Positions 7,772 to 15,461 of a stretch of DNA of 25,145 nucleotides are shown here, piece by piece. How positions within the stretch are numbered: position 1 is the first letter of the stretch; each line of letters opens with the position of its first letter. The notes below the pieces were generated by a model, which saw nothing but the letters and a program-made list of their open reading frames with translations, was not told where the DNA came from and ran no database searches. Source of the DNA: PGYR01 sp040264895 (GTDB lineage: Bacteria > Bacteroidota > Ignavibacteria > Kapaibacteriales > UBA2268); contig JBDQHL010000018.1 of NCBI GenBank assembly GCA_040264895.1, positions 1 to 25,145 on the forward strand, in the 5' to 3' direction. Position numbers and translations under genes: made by a program.

Positions 7772-7868
7772 ACTAAAAGAAATGTCGGATAAATAGCAAT
7801 ATATTAAATGATAGAAATAGACACTTTATGTATCGTTATTTATTCGTTATAATTAAATCAATTATTAT

Positions 7869-7899
7869 TTTGAATATTAAGTACAAACTATTATATTTG
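7869..7899 (+). promoter_or_regulatory. Bacteroidota-type promoter of rpsD
   Basis: TTTG at 7869-7872, 19 bases, then TATATTTG at 7892-7899. This matches the -33 TTTG / -7 TAnnTTTG consensus of Bacteroidota with good spacing. Transcription would start near 7905, giving a leader of about 45 bases before the rpsD ATG. The bases just after the -7 box (TAGTC) are the same as after the secA box. The -7 box is also part of a small inverted repeat (ACAAA ... TTTGT, 7883-7900). Confidence 0.7.
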
Positions 7900-7950
7900 T
7901 AGTCTTATTAGAAAATGAATACAAAAAACTAAAATTATTTTGGTAAAACG

Positions 7951-8553
7951 ATGAACTATACTGGACCAAAAGTTAGACTATCCCGTAAAATTGGGATACA
8001 TATGGACTCAAAAGCAGCTAAAGTAGGTGCTAAAAAATCTTATCCTCCGGGCCAACATGGCAATAGCAAAAGACGTAAGAAGATGTCTGATTACGGAAAG
8101 CAGTTGTTAGAAAAGCAAAGATTGAAATTGCAGTACAATGTAAGTGAAAAGCAAATGAAAAAAGCTTACGTGGAAGCAACAAGACTAGATGGTAACACTG
8201 GTACTTTGCTTATGTTGCAATTAGAGCACAGATTGGACGCTTTGGTTTACAGAGCTGGTTTCGCTCGTACGCTTTATGCAGCGAGACAATATGTAGCTCA
8301 CGGTCACATATTAGTAAACGGAAAGAAAGTTGATAGACCTTCTTACTATGTTCAGATTAATGACACAATTTCAGTTAAGCCGAAAGCTCAAAAAATTGAA
8401 GCTATACAGGAAGCAGTAAGAGGAACAGGAAACCCTGAGTACTTGGATGTAAACAAAGCAGATTTTGCTGCTAAGTTACTCCACGAACCAGAAGCAACTG
8501 ACATTCCAGTTCAAGTTGAAATTCCATTAGTAGTAGAGTATTATTCAAGGTAA
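7951..8553 (+). CDS. rpsD: Small ribosomal subunit protein uS4
   Basis: A 200-residue primary 16S rRNA-binding protein of the 30S subunit. Seen: the N-terminus YTGPKVRLSRKIG, then YPPGQHGNSKRRKK, the EKQRLKLQYNVSEKQ helix, and the S4 RNA-binding domain (about 93-155) with LEHRLDALVYRAGFA, ARQYVAHGHILVNG and DRPSYYV. It ends in VVEYYSR, the usual family end. The N-terminal zinc cysteines of some S4 proteins are absent (C-minus form). The gene stands alone; in most Bacteroidota rpsD lies between rpsK and rpoA. It has its own promoter and a strong terminator 26 bases behind the stop. A second copy elsewhere cannot be excluded. Confidence 0.96.
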   Translation: MNYTGPKVRLSRKIGIHMDSKAAKVGAKKSYPPGQHGNSKRRKKMSDYGKQLLEKQRLKLQYNVSEKQMKKAYVEATRLDGNTGTLLMLQLEHRLDALVYRAGFARTLYAARQYVAHGHILVNGKKVDRPSYYVQINDTISVKPKAQKIEAIQEAVRGTGNPEYLDVNKADFAAKLLHEPEATDIPVQVEIPLVVEYYSR

Positions 8554-8578
8554 TAACTCACTTCTTATTAGAGATTAT

Positions 8579-8609
8579 AAAAAATCCCGCTCAAAAGGCG
8601 GGATTTTTT
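8579..8609. terminator. Bidirectional terminator between rpsD and the ALDH gene
   Basis: A perfect stem (AAAAAATCCCGC / GCGGGATTTTTT) with a 7-base loop, A-rich on the left and a T-run on the right. It works as an intrinsic terminator for rpsD on the plus strand and for the convergent aldehyde dehydrogenase gene on the minus strand. Confidence 0.93.
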
Positions 8610-8635
8610 TATGTCTTTACTTTTCTTTCTAAACT

Positions 8636-10147
8636 CTAATCATCATAATTGTCTATCTGAGCTCTCTGCAATTTGTCAGAATAATCAATATAGACAGTTT
8701 TCCACTCTGTGAATATATCGAACACAGTCCAACCACCTTCCCTGTGGCCGTTTCCTGTTCCTTTTACTCCACCAAATGGCATGTGTGCTTCTGCTCCAAT
8801 AGTTGGTGCGTTCACATAAGTAATCCCTGCTTCCAACTCACGAATAGCCAACCAGCTATTTCTAACATTATTTGTATAAATTGATGACGATAGCCCGTAG
8901 TCAACTGAATTAGATAAATCGAATGCTTCTTCTAATGTATCAAACTTTGAAATAGATAGAACTGGACCAAATATCTCTTCTTGGAATATTCTCATATCCT
9001 TAGTTACATTTGTGAAAAGTGTTGGCTCAATGAAGTTGCCATTGTTAAGATCAAAATTATCATCTGATTTTTTGTAGTTATTCCCAGCCCTGTTGCCACC
9101 TAGTTCTAACTTTGCCCCTTCTGATTTGCCAATTTCAATATAACCCATAATCTTGTCGATAGCTTTTTGGTTTATTACTGGCCCTACATCTGTTTTTGAG
9201 TTAAGCCCATCACCGAGTTTTAGTTTGTTTACTCTTTCTTTGAACATGTCGATAAATTTATCGTGGATAGCTGAATGAAGTAATACCCTACTTGTAGCAG
9301 TACATCTCTGTCCAGTAGTGCCGTAAGCACCCCACAGTGCACCTTCCAAAGCAAGCTCAAGGTTTGCGTCATCCATTACAATCTGTGCATTCTTACCACC
9401 CATTTCGAGTGATACTTTTTTATTTAGTTTACCACATTTAGCGGCTATACTTTTTCCAGTCTGAGTAGAACCAGTGAAACCAATTAGATTGATATCTGGA
9501 TGATTAACAATAGCATCGCCAATCTCGGCTGCTCCGTGCAATACATTGAAAACACCTTTTGGTAAGCCAGCTTGTTCCATTATTTCTGCAAATACATTGG
9601 CAGATAGGGGACTGTCCTCACTTGGTTTGAATATTACTACATTCCCTGCGGCAAGAGCTGGAATTATCTTCCACGATGGTACTGCAATTGGGAAATTCCA
9701 AGCCGTGATGATACCACAGATACCAACCGGTACTCTAAATGATAGATTCATCTTATCTGGCATTTCGCTCGGAGCATTGTGACCAAATAGTCTTCTTGTT
9801 TCCGTGGCTGCGTAATAGCAAGTGTCGATAGCTTCTTGTATGTCGCCCTTTGTTTCAAAGACTGGTTTGCCCATTTCTCTTGTCATTATCTCAGCCAATT
9901 CATCTTTTCTTGCAGCGAATATATCGCCAGCTACTCTTAAGATGTCACCTCTTTTTGGGGCAGGTAATCTTTTCCATTTTGCATAGGCATATTTTGATGC
10001 TTCTACTGCATCATTCAAATCATCACTATTAGATACAGGAAATTCACCAATGATATCATTCTTATTTGCAGGGGAGATGTTATTGAAAGTCCTTTGACTG
10101 CTTGACTGTCGCCAAACACTATTTACATAATTATTATATTGTTCCAT
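8636..10147 (-). CDS. NAD(P)-dependent aldehyde dehydrogenase
   Basis: A 503-residue cytoplasmic aldehyde dehydrogenase oxidising an aldehyde to its acid. Seen: oxyanion N151 in TAWNFPIAVPSWK, K174 in FKPSE (cofactor binding), the GSTQTG loop (226-231), general base E248 in LEMGGKN, nucleophile C282 in GQRCTATSR, and EEIFGPVLS. The C-terminal motifs MPFGGVKGTGNGHREGG and FTEWKTVYIDYSDKLQRAQI resemble the 2-oxoglutarate-semialdehyde / YcbD-like branch, but the substrate is not clear. Neighbours give no pathway. The start is only 27 bases behind the poly-T run of the lipoprotein operon terminator, leaving little room for a promoter; transcription may depend on read-through or on a promoter overlapping the terminator. 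Confidence 0.93.
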   Translation of the reverse strand: MEQYNNYVNSVWRQSSSQRTFNNISPANKNDIIGEFPVSNSDDLNDAVEASKYAYAKWKRLPAPKRGDILRVAGDIFAARKDELAEIMTREMGKPVFETKGDIQEAIDTCYYAATETRRLFGHNAPSEMPDKMNLSFRVPVGICGIITAWNFPIAVPSWKIIPALAAGNVVIFKPSEDSPLSANVFAEIMEQAGLPKGVFNVLHGAAEIGDAIVNHPDINLIGFTGSTQTGKSIAAKCGKLNKKVSLEMGGKNAQIVMDDANLELALEGALWGAYGTTGQRCTATSRVLLHSAIHDKFIDMFKERVNKLKLGDGLNSKTDVGPVINQKAIDKIMGYIEIGKSEGAKLELGGNRAGNNYKKSDDNFDLNNGNFIEPTLFTNVTKDMRIFQEEIFGPVLSISKFDTLEEAFDLSNSVDYGLSSSIYTNNVRNSWLAIRELEAGITYVNAPTIGAEAHMPFGGVKGTGNGHREGGWTVFDIFTEWKTVYIDYSDKLQRAQIDNYDD

Positions 10148-10174
10148 ATCTTAATTGATTCTATTTTCATTTAT

Positions 10175-10202
10175 AAAAAAAAAGGGTAGCTATTGCTACC
10201 CT
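10175..10202 (-). terminator. Intrinsic terminator of the DUF4139-lipoprotein operon
   Basis: Read on the minus strand: an 8-bp perfect stem (AGGGTAGC / GCTACCCT), a 4-base loop, then nine T. It lies 29 bases past the stop of the last lipoprotein gene. Confidence 0.93.
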
Positions 10203-10231
10203 GTAATATAGTAAATATTTTTCAATTTATA

Positions 10232-11029
10232 TTATTCTTCTTCAACACTCTTAGTATAATTTACTAAAACTGATTCAGTTCCTTCTACCCAAAGGTTAAT
10301 GACTGGTAATTTGAATGAGTTGACATTACTCTTTACTAAACCAACATTGGGAGCAACCCAAAATGAAGAATTTATATTGATATCTAATTCAAAATTTTCA
10401 AAATCTTCTAAAACTGATTTAATACTTACAGTCATATTAAATCTGTCAGCCATCATTGATTCGCCATTGATTGTGATAGCTTCATCGCCAGCGTTGTTCA
10501 TAGTGATAACTACATTTCCGTCTGTTTCACCAAGTTGTGGTAAGTTGAATGTAACTTCACCATCATGAAGTACCCAGCTTTCTGCCATATTATCTGCTAT
10601 TAGATACCATCGACCTATTTGGTCAAAGAAAGTTTCTAATGAGAAACCTTCTGCTTCTATGTTCCCAAACATACTTTGTAACACAGTTAAGTGAGCAAAC
10701 ATTTTATTAGTCTCACCTGAAAAATAAACAGTACTATCAGCTACATAATCACCATCTAAATTAGTGAATACTGAATACTCACTTGCACCTCTACTATTTA
10801 TTTGAGTTTCTTGCACAAAAGCAAGTGAATCTTGGTGTATTGTTGTGGCAATTTGGACATTATTTGTATCTAAGTCATATTCATCATAGACATATGTTTT
10901 TACACTTCCATCGAAATAGACAACATCTTCTTTTTCCTCTGGTTCTGTACCACCATCATCATCGCTACAGCTCACTACAAAAGCAGCAATAAACATCATT
11001 GAGATCAACATTACTAATTTGTTATTCAT
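10232..11029 (-). CDS. Lipoprotein, third of three related tandem lipoproteins
   Basis: A 265-residue exported lipoprotein of unknown function. Seen: signal peptide with lipobox VVSC (C21), then SDDDGGTEPEEKED, an acidic stretch right after the lipidated Cys like the surface-export signal of Bacteroidota lipoproteins. The mature part is beta-rich: VKTYVYDEYDLD, FGNIEAEGFSL, WYLIAD, SSFWVAPNVGLVKSN, and an end strand (VLVNYTK). It shares this order of motifs and an almost identical signal peptide with the gene just upstream (11060-11848), so the two are recent duplicates. The gap between them is 30 bp, and a strong terminator follows. I recognise no named domain. Confidence 0.85.
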   Translation of the reverse strand: MNNKLVMLISMMFIAAFVVSCSDDDGGTEPEEKEDVVYFDGSVKTYVYDEYDLDTNNVQIATTIHQDSLAFVQETQINSRGASEYSVFTNLDGDYVADSTVYFSGETNKMFAHLTVLQSMFGNIEAEGFSLETFFDQIGRWYLIADNMAESWVLHDGEVTFNLPQLGETDGNVVITMNNAGDEAITINGESMMADRFNMTVSIKSVLEDFENFELDININSSFWVAPNVGLVKSNVNSFKLPVINLWVEGTESVLVNYTKSVEEE

Positions 11030-11059
11030 AAAGTCAATTTTATTTAATTAATAATTTAT

Positions 11060-11848
11060 TTATTTCTCGTAAGAAACTAAAATCCTCTCAGTTCCTGCAA
11101 TTTCAGTCCCTACAACAGGTAGGCTGAAAGTCTCTATATTGTTTTTAACTATACCAATGTCAGAAGCAACCCAAAAGTTACCATCTACATCAATTGTAAC
11201 TGGAAAACCTTGAACTGTAGCTGATATTGTAATAGTCATGCCGTATTTTTCTGATGAATACACTTCACCTGAAGGTGAACTAATAGCATCAATACCTTCG
11301 TTTTGAACATTTATCACTACGTCTGCATCTACATCACCAATTCCTGGTAAAGCAACTGTAACAGTTTGATTGAATATTTCCCAAGGTGAATTTTGTGCAG
11401 CATTTGCATCTGCAACTAAAAACCAATCTCCAGCACCATCAAATAAATTAGCTAATGAAAACCCTTCTGCTTCAACATTACCTGTTAAACTTTGGAAAAA
11501 GCTTTGGTGAACATACATCTTACTATCACCGCCTGAATAGAAAACAGAACCATCTTCTGTATAACTTCCTTCAGCGTTTGTGTAAACTTTATATTCTTGT
11601 GCCGTTTTAGAATCTTTTTCTGTTTCTTGTTCATATACTAACGAATCCTGATATTCAGTTCCGTCTACTTGGTCATTAAAAATATCTAAGTCGTACTCAT
11701 TATATACATAAGTTTTTATTTCTGAGTTGACATAATTTTTATCTTCACCATTTACAGTAGGTTCTGTACCATTATCATCATCACTACAGCTTACTAAAAA
11801 CGCTGCTATGCTCATCATAGAGATTAACATTATTATTTTACTTTTCAT
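11060..11848 (-). CDS. Lipoprotein, second of three related tandem lipoproteins
   Basis: A 262-residue exported lipoprotein of unknown function. The ATG at 11848 is chosen over one 14 codons upstream because it gives a proper signal peptide (MKSKIIMLISMM ... LVSC, lipidated C21) followed by SDDDNGTEPTVNGED. The mature part parallels its downstream neighbour: IKTYVYNEYDLD, YTEDGSVFYSGG, GNVEAEGFSLANLF, WFLVAD, GNFWVASDIGIVKNN, ending VSYEK. The acidic patch after Cys suggests display on the cell surface. It lies 63 bp behind the first lipoprotein gene on the same strand, with no terminator between. Confidence 0.85.
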   Translation of the reverse strand: MKSKIIMLISMMSIAAFLVSCSDDDNGTEPTVNGEDKNYVNSEIKTYVYNEYDLDIFNDQVDGTEYQDSLVYEQETEKDSKTAQEYKVYTNAEGSYTEDGSVFYSGGDSKMYVHQSFFQSLTGNVEAEGFSLANLFDGAGDWFLVADANAAQNSPWEIFNQTVTVALPGIGDVDADVVINVQNEGIDAISSPSGEVYSSEKYGMTITISATVQGFPVTIDVDGNFWVASDIGIVKNNIETFSLPVVGTEIAGTERILVSYEK

Positions 11849-11911
11849 TCTGTTTTTCCTTTTTAATATTTTACTAACTAATAAACACAATTAATCGAAT
11901 TTCGATACATT

Positions 11912-12739
11912 CTATTTTTTCTCAAACCTTACTAAAGTTGAGACGCTACCTGGTTGATCTGGAAGTAATTCGTCGCCCAATCCCTGAAGGTCAATCTCAA
12001 ACTCAACAGGCATATTCTCTATTTGAACTGGGCCTATACCTGCAGCTACCCAATATTGTGTTGTACTTGTAAAAGACATAGGAGCGTTCACAGGAAATCC
12101 ACCAAAATTTAGACTTATATTTCCTTTAAACTCAACTTTAATCTCAAATCCTTTAGCTTCAATTGTACTTCCATCTATAGTAAAAGTCTTCGTTTCATTC
12201 ATATTGTCAGCTTCAGCTTCTAAGTCACCTTTCACACCAATTCCACCTTGAACTTCGACATCAATTTCTGATTCTAATATTTCCCAATCATTGTCTTCAG
12301 TGTCTGCTATTTTAACCCAATCAGATTCTATTTGAATTTGTTCTGCAAGTGCACCAAACATGTCTAAATCGATATTCCCTGGTGTAAATGAATCTTTGTG
12401 AGAGAAAAATGCAGTTGTGCTAGCAGCATATTGCACAGAACCGTTATTCTCTTCGTATGAACCATTTCCATCCATATCTGTTCGAGTTTCACAATTGTAT
12501 GCTTCTTTACCATCTTTGTTGTCTTCTATCGATTTCACATAAACAGAGTCATAGGTAGTAAACATGTTGCCATTCTCATCTTCTGATTCATTTTCATAAA
12601 TCCAATAGCTATTGACAGTATTCATGAATAGAATTTCTGAGCTATTTCCACCATCATCTGGTCCAGTTGAGTTATCATCTTCACTGCTACAAGAAAATAG
12701 TAGAGCGGTCATGGCTAATATTAAAAACTTGTTTTTCAT
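11912..12739 (-). CDS. Lipoprotein, first and most divergent of three tandem lipoproteins
   Basis: A 275-residue exported lipoprotein of unknown function. Seen: a short signal peptide with lipobox LFSC (C17), then SSEDDNSTGPDDGG. The layout resembles the two downstream proteins: NTVNSYWIYENESED, a D-S-V-Y-V strand, RTDMDGNGSYEENNGSVQYA, GNIDLDMFGALAEQ, DWVKIADTEDNDW, and near the end TQYWVAAGIGPVQIE and a closing LVRFEKK. The shared W-V-A-x-x-I/V-G-x-V motif is the best sign of common ancestry; overall similarity is lower than between the other two. It starts 16 bp after the DUF4139 gene and is surely cotranscribed with it. Confidence 0.85.
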   Translation of the reverse strand: MKNKFLILAMTALLFSCSSEDDNSTGPDDGGNSSEILFMNTVNSYWIYENESEDENGNMFTTYDSVYVKSIEDNKDGKEAYNCETRTDMDGNGSYEENNGSVQYAASTTAFFSHKDSFTPGNIDLDMFGALAEQIQIESDWVKIADTEDNDWEILESEIDVEVQGGIGVKGDLEAEADNMNETKTFTIDGSTIEAKGFEIKVEFKGNISLNFGGFPVNAPMSFTSTTQYWVAAGIGPVQIENMPVEFEIDLQGLGDELLPDQPGSVSTLVRFEKK

Positions 12740-12755
12740 TTTTTATTCCTTGATA

Positions 12756-14102
12756 TTAATATACAAATCTAATCTTGTAAGTTAACTTATTTTTGTCATT
12801 TTCGCCAACTTTAACTTTAAAGCTAATTTTATTATTGTTTTCTTTTTCATAATCGATATTACTCGAAAGTACCTCCCAGTTGCCCCATAGTTGTCTATTT
12901 ACTTCAACTACTACGTCTTCTTCTTTACTGTTTCTTATTTCTATCTCATACTCCATTTCGCGAACTTTGTCTGATATTTTTTTTGAATCTACAACTTTCT
13001 CGTCAATTGTGATGTCGAATGCTTCTCCGATTTTAAGCTCCATTTCTTCGTTTTTAGCAGTATGGTCAACATTATCTTCACCAATTAACTCTACGGATTC
13101 GCCATCATCTTTGTAAATCCGAACTATTCCTTTCGGTATTGGCAATCCTAAATTATTTTGTTTTGAATTTTTGAACTCAATACTAACTGCTGGTTTTTGT
13201 TTCTTAATATTTGAGCCACGGCTGTTATATGTGAATTTCTTCATTACACTTATTTCATTGGCATTGAACATTCCGATTTGCTTGTTCTCATTATTTAGCA
13301 AGTCAGTCTTGTTAGCTACTTCATATATGTGATACTCAAAGAATTTCTTCTCTTCAATTAAATCAGATTCAGCTACCATTTTTTGCTGAGGTCTATAATC
13401 ATTACTATATCCATATCCACCCATAAAACTATTAGCTCTATTTATGTCTCCTGCGACTAGTTTGAGCTTTGCGTTTTTGAATGTACCACCCGAGTTGTTT
13501 GATACGTTTACCCATGCATTTAGGTCTAATTTATTATCATCTTTATTTAATGTAGCAACGTATTCAGCCGTCCAACTCATGCCACTAGTTTGGTAAGTTA
13601 GATTTGCATCCTGTTTTCCGCTCTTTGTAGTTTGAACTTTCCAAACTAAAGTTGGTTTAGTTAGCAAACCTTCAGGCATATAATCGAGCGAAATATTGAA
13701 TCCTTCCAGCGAAGGAAGTATCATCAATCCACCATCATTTGAGTTGATTACTATTGAGTTCCCTGAAGCTGATATTAGTGTACCTTCTATGGTTACATCT
13801 TTACTAACTAATTTGATTTTTTTATCTATGAAATGCTGCATAAGTGAACGTGGGCTTGCCAAGTCATATCTGTAGTTTTGCTCTATTACTTTTCCATCCA
13901 ATCCTATTTTTACACTTGATGTATTGATTCCTGTAGGAACATCTTTTATAAATACTTCAGTTGTGCCGCTTTTTAAATCAATTTCTCGGGTTTCTTTTAC
14001 TACACCTAAGTTAGTGTTATATATAGTCACATCTACATCTTTTCGCTCCTGTGAGTACGCAAACAGAGTACTGGCGACTAACAATAGTATTATTTTTCTC
14101 AT
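12756..14102 (-). CDS. DUF4139 domain-containing exported protein
   Basis: A 448-residue protein with a signal peptide (about 1-17, cleaved near FAYSQ) and no lipobox, so probably periplasmic or outer-membrane associated. Seen: N-terminal segment VDVTIYNTNLGVVKETREI with PTGINTSSV, then the hallmark TYQTSGMSWTAEY (169-181) followed by WVNVSNNSGGTFKNAKLKL. A beta-rich C-terminal half ends in LTYKIRFVY. This is the pattern of DUF4139 proteins, whose function is not established. It is the first gene of a four-gene minus-strand operon with three related lipoproteins (gaps 16, 63 and 30 bp), which suggests an envelope complex or surface-layer role; that is inference. Confidence 0.85.
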   Translation of the reverse strand: MRKIILLLVASTLFAYSQERKDVDVTIYNTNLGVVKETREIDLKSGTTEVFIKDVPTGINTSSVKIGLDGKVIEQNYRYDLASPRSLMQHFIDKKIKLVSKDVTIEGTLISASGNSIVINSNDGGLMILPSLEGFNISLDYMPEGLLTKPTLVWKVQTTKSGKQDANLTYQTSGMSWTAEYVATLNKDDNKLDLNAWVNVSNNSGGTFKNAKLKLVAGDINRANSFMGGYGYSNDYRPQQKMVAESDLIEEKKFFEYHIYEVANKTDLLNNENKQIGMFNANEISVMKKFTYNSRGSNIKKQKPAVSIEFKNSKQNNLGLPIPKGIVRIYKDDGESVELIGEDNVDHTAKNEEMELKIGEAFDITIDEKVVDSKKISDKVREMEYEIEIRNSKEEDVVVEVNRQLWGNWEVLSSNIDYEKENNNKISFKVKVGENDKNKLTYKIRFVY

Positions 14103-14188
14103 AATTTTTCCTTGGGGTTTATTTGGTTGAAACTGCCAATTATACGTCTTTGTTAATACAAAAGTTAAGTATTATCATATGAAATTTG

Positions 14189-14196
14189 TATTTTTG
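14189..14196 (+). promoter_or_regulatory. Putative -7 element for pepT
   Basis: TATTTTTG fits TAnnTTTG and lies 31 bases before the pepT ATG, in the 125-base gap between the divergent DUF4139 and pepT genes. No matching upstream TTG box was found at 17-23 bases. Confidence 0.4.
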
Positions 14197-14227
14197 CAAT
14201 CTATAAATAATAACAAAATAGAATATT

Positions 14228-15460
14228 ATGAGCGAAAAGGTACTCGATAAATTTATAAGATATGCGAAAATAGACACTCAATCTGACCCAAAAAGTAAAA
14301 CTATTCCATCAACTGAAAAGCAGTTTGACTTAGCTAAATTACTAGTCAAAGAGTTGAAAGAAATGGGAATAAAAGATGTTGAGCTTACTGATGAGTGTTA
14401 TGTTTATGCTACTATCCCAAGTAATGTTGATGGTAATGTGCCTGCTGTTGGCTTTGTATGCCATATGGATACATCACCCGATTTTAATGCAACTGGAGTG
14501 AATCCTCAAATAGTAGAAAATTATCAAGGTGGTGACATACAGCTTGGTGAAAGTGATGAGTATATAAAGGAAAATGAGAATCCTGGTTTAGCAAAGTGCA
14601 TAGGTCACACAATTGTAACTACTGATGGTAAAACACTTCTGAGTTCAGATGATAAATCTGGAGTTTCAGCTATTATGAAAATGGCTGAAATACTTACTTC
14701 AGATGACACAATTAAGCACGGACCAGTTAAGATAGGCTTTACTCCTGACGAGGAAATAGGACGTGGCGCAGATAAATTTGACATTGAGAAATTTGGATGT
14801 GAGTACGCTTACACTATCGATGGTGGTTTACCTGGTGAAATAAATAAAGAAACTTTTAGTGCTGACCATGCTTGGATTACTGTAACGGGGAATGAAATTC
14901 ACCCAGGCGAAGCAAAAGACAGAATGGTTAACTCAATCAGAGTAATCAGTGAGATAATAGCCAAGTTACCTAAAGATATGGCACCAGAAACGACTGAAGG
15001 GTCTGAACCTTATATCCATCCTCACGAATTAGATGCACGTGTTGGCAAATCGTCTCTTATGTTACTTTTCAGAGACTTTAAATCTGAAGGATTAGAAGAG
15101 CAGAAAAAAATAGTAGAAAAAATTATAGCTGAAGTACAGCCAAGCTTTCCTAAAGCAAAAATAGACTTACTTGTTAAGAAATCATACAGAAATATGTATG
15201 ATGTATTAACAGAGAACCCAATTGGTTTAGAATTGCTATACAAAGCAGCAGACGAAGTTGGTGCAAACCCAGTTTGGGAACCAATAAGAGGTGGTACAGA
15301 TGGCTCAAGATTAACTGAAATGGGATTACCAACGCCTAATATTTATACTGGTGGGCAGAATTTCCACAGCAATAAGGAATGGCTTTCTGTTGACTTTTTA
15401 GAGTTGACTATAGAAACTATGTTAAAATTAGTACAATTATGGGGTAAAGAACAAAGGTAG
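14228..15460 (+). CDS. pepT: Peptidase T (tripeptide aminopeptidase)
   Basis: A 410-residue cytoplasmic M20B metallopeptidase that removes the N-terminal residue from tripeptides. All di-zinc ligands are visible: H79 and D81 in VCHMDTSPDF, bridging D141 in SSDDKSG, general base E175 and ligand E176 in TPDEEIGRGAD, D199 in YTIDGG, and H380 in GGQNFHSNKEW. Other family marks are HPGEAKDRMVNS and RGGTDGSRLTEMGLPTPN. Length is normal for PepT. The next gene begins one base after its stop, so pepT leads a tightly packed three-gene operon. Confidence 0.97.
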   Translation: MSEKVLDKFIRYAKIDTQSDPKSKTIPSTEKQFDLAKLLVKELKEMGIKDVELTDECYVYATIPSNVDGNVPAVGFVCHMDTSPDFNATGVNPQIVENYQGGDIQLGESDEYIKENENPGLAKCIGHTIVTTDGKTLLSSDDKSGVSAIMKMAEILTSDDTIKHGPVKIGFTPDEEIGRGADKFDIEKFGCEYAYTIDGGLPGEINKETFSADHAWITVTGNEIHPGEAKDRMVNSIRVISEIIAKLPKDMAPETTEGSEPYIHPHELDARVGKSSLMLLFRDFKSEGLEEQKKIVEKIIAEVQPSFPKAKIDLLVKKSYRNMYDVLTENPIGLELLYKAADEVGANPVWEPIRGGTDGSRLTEMGLPTPNIYTGGQNFHSNKEWLSVDFLELTIETMLKLVQLWGKEQR

Positions 15461-15461
15461 T

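Noticed and set aside
11894..11906. Palindrome ATCGAA-T-TTCGAT between two lipoprotein genes
   Set aside because: A one-base centre is too tight for a hairpin terminator, and there is no second copy nearby; probably chance.
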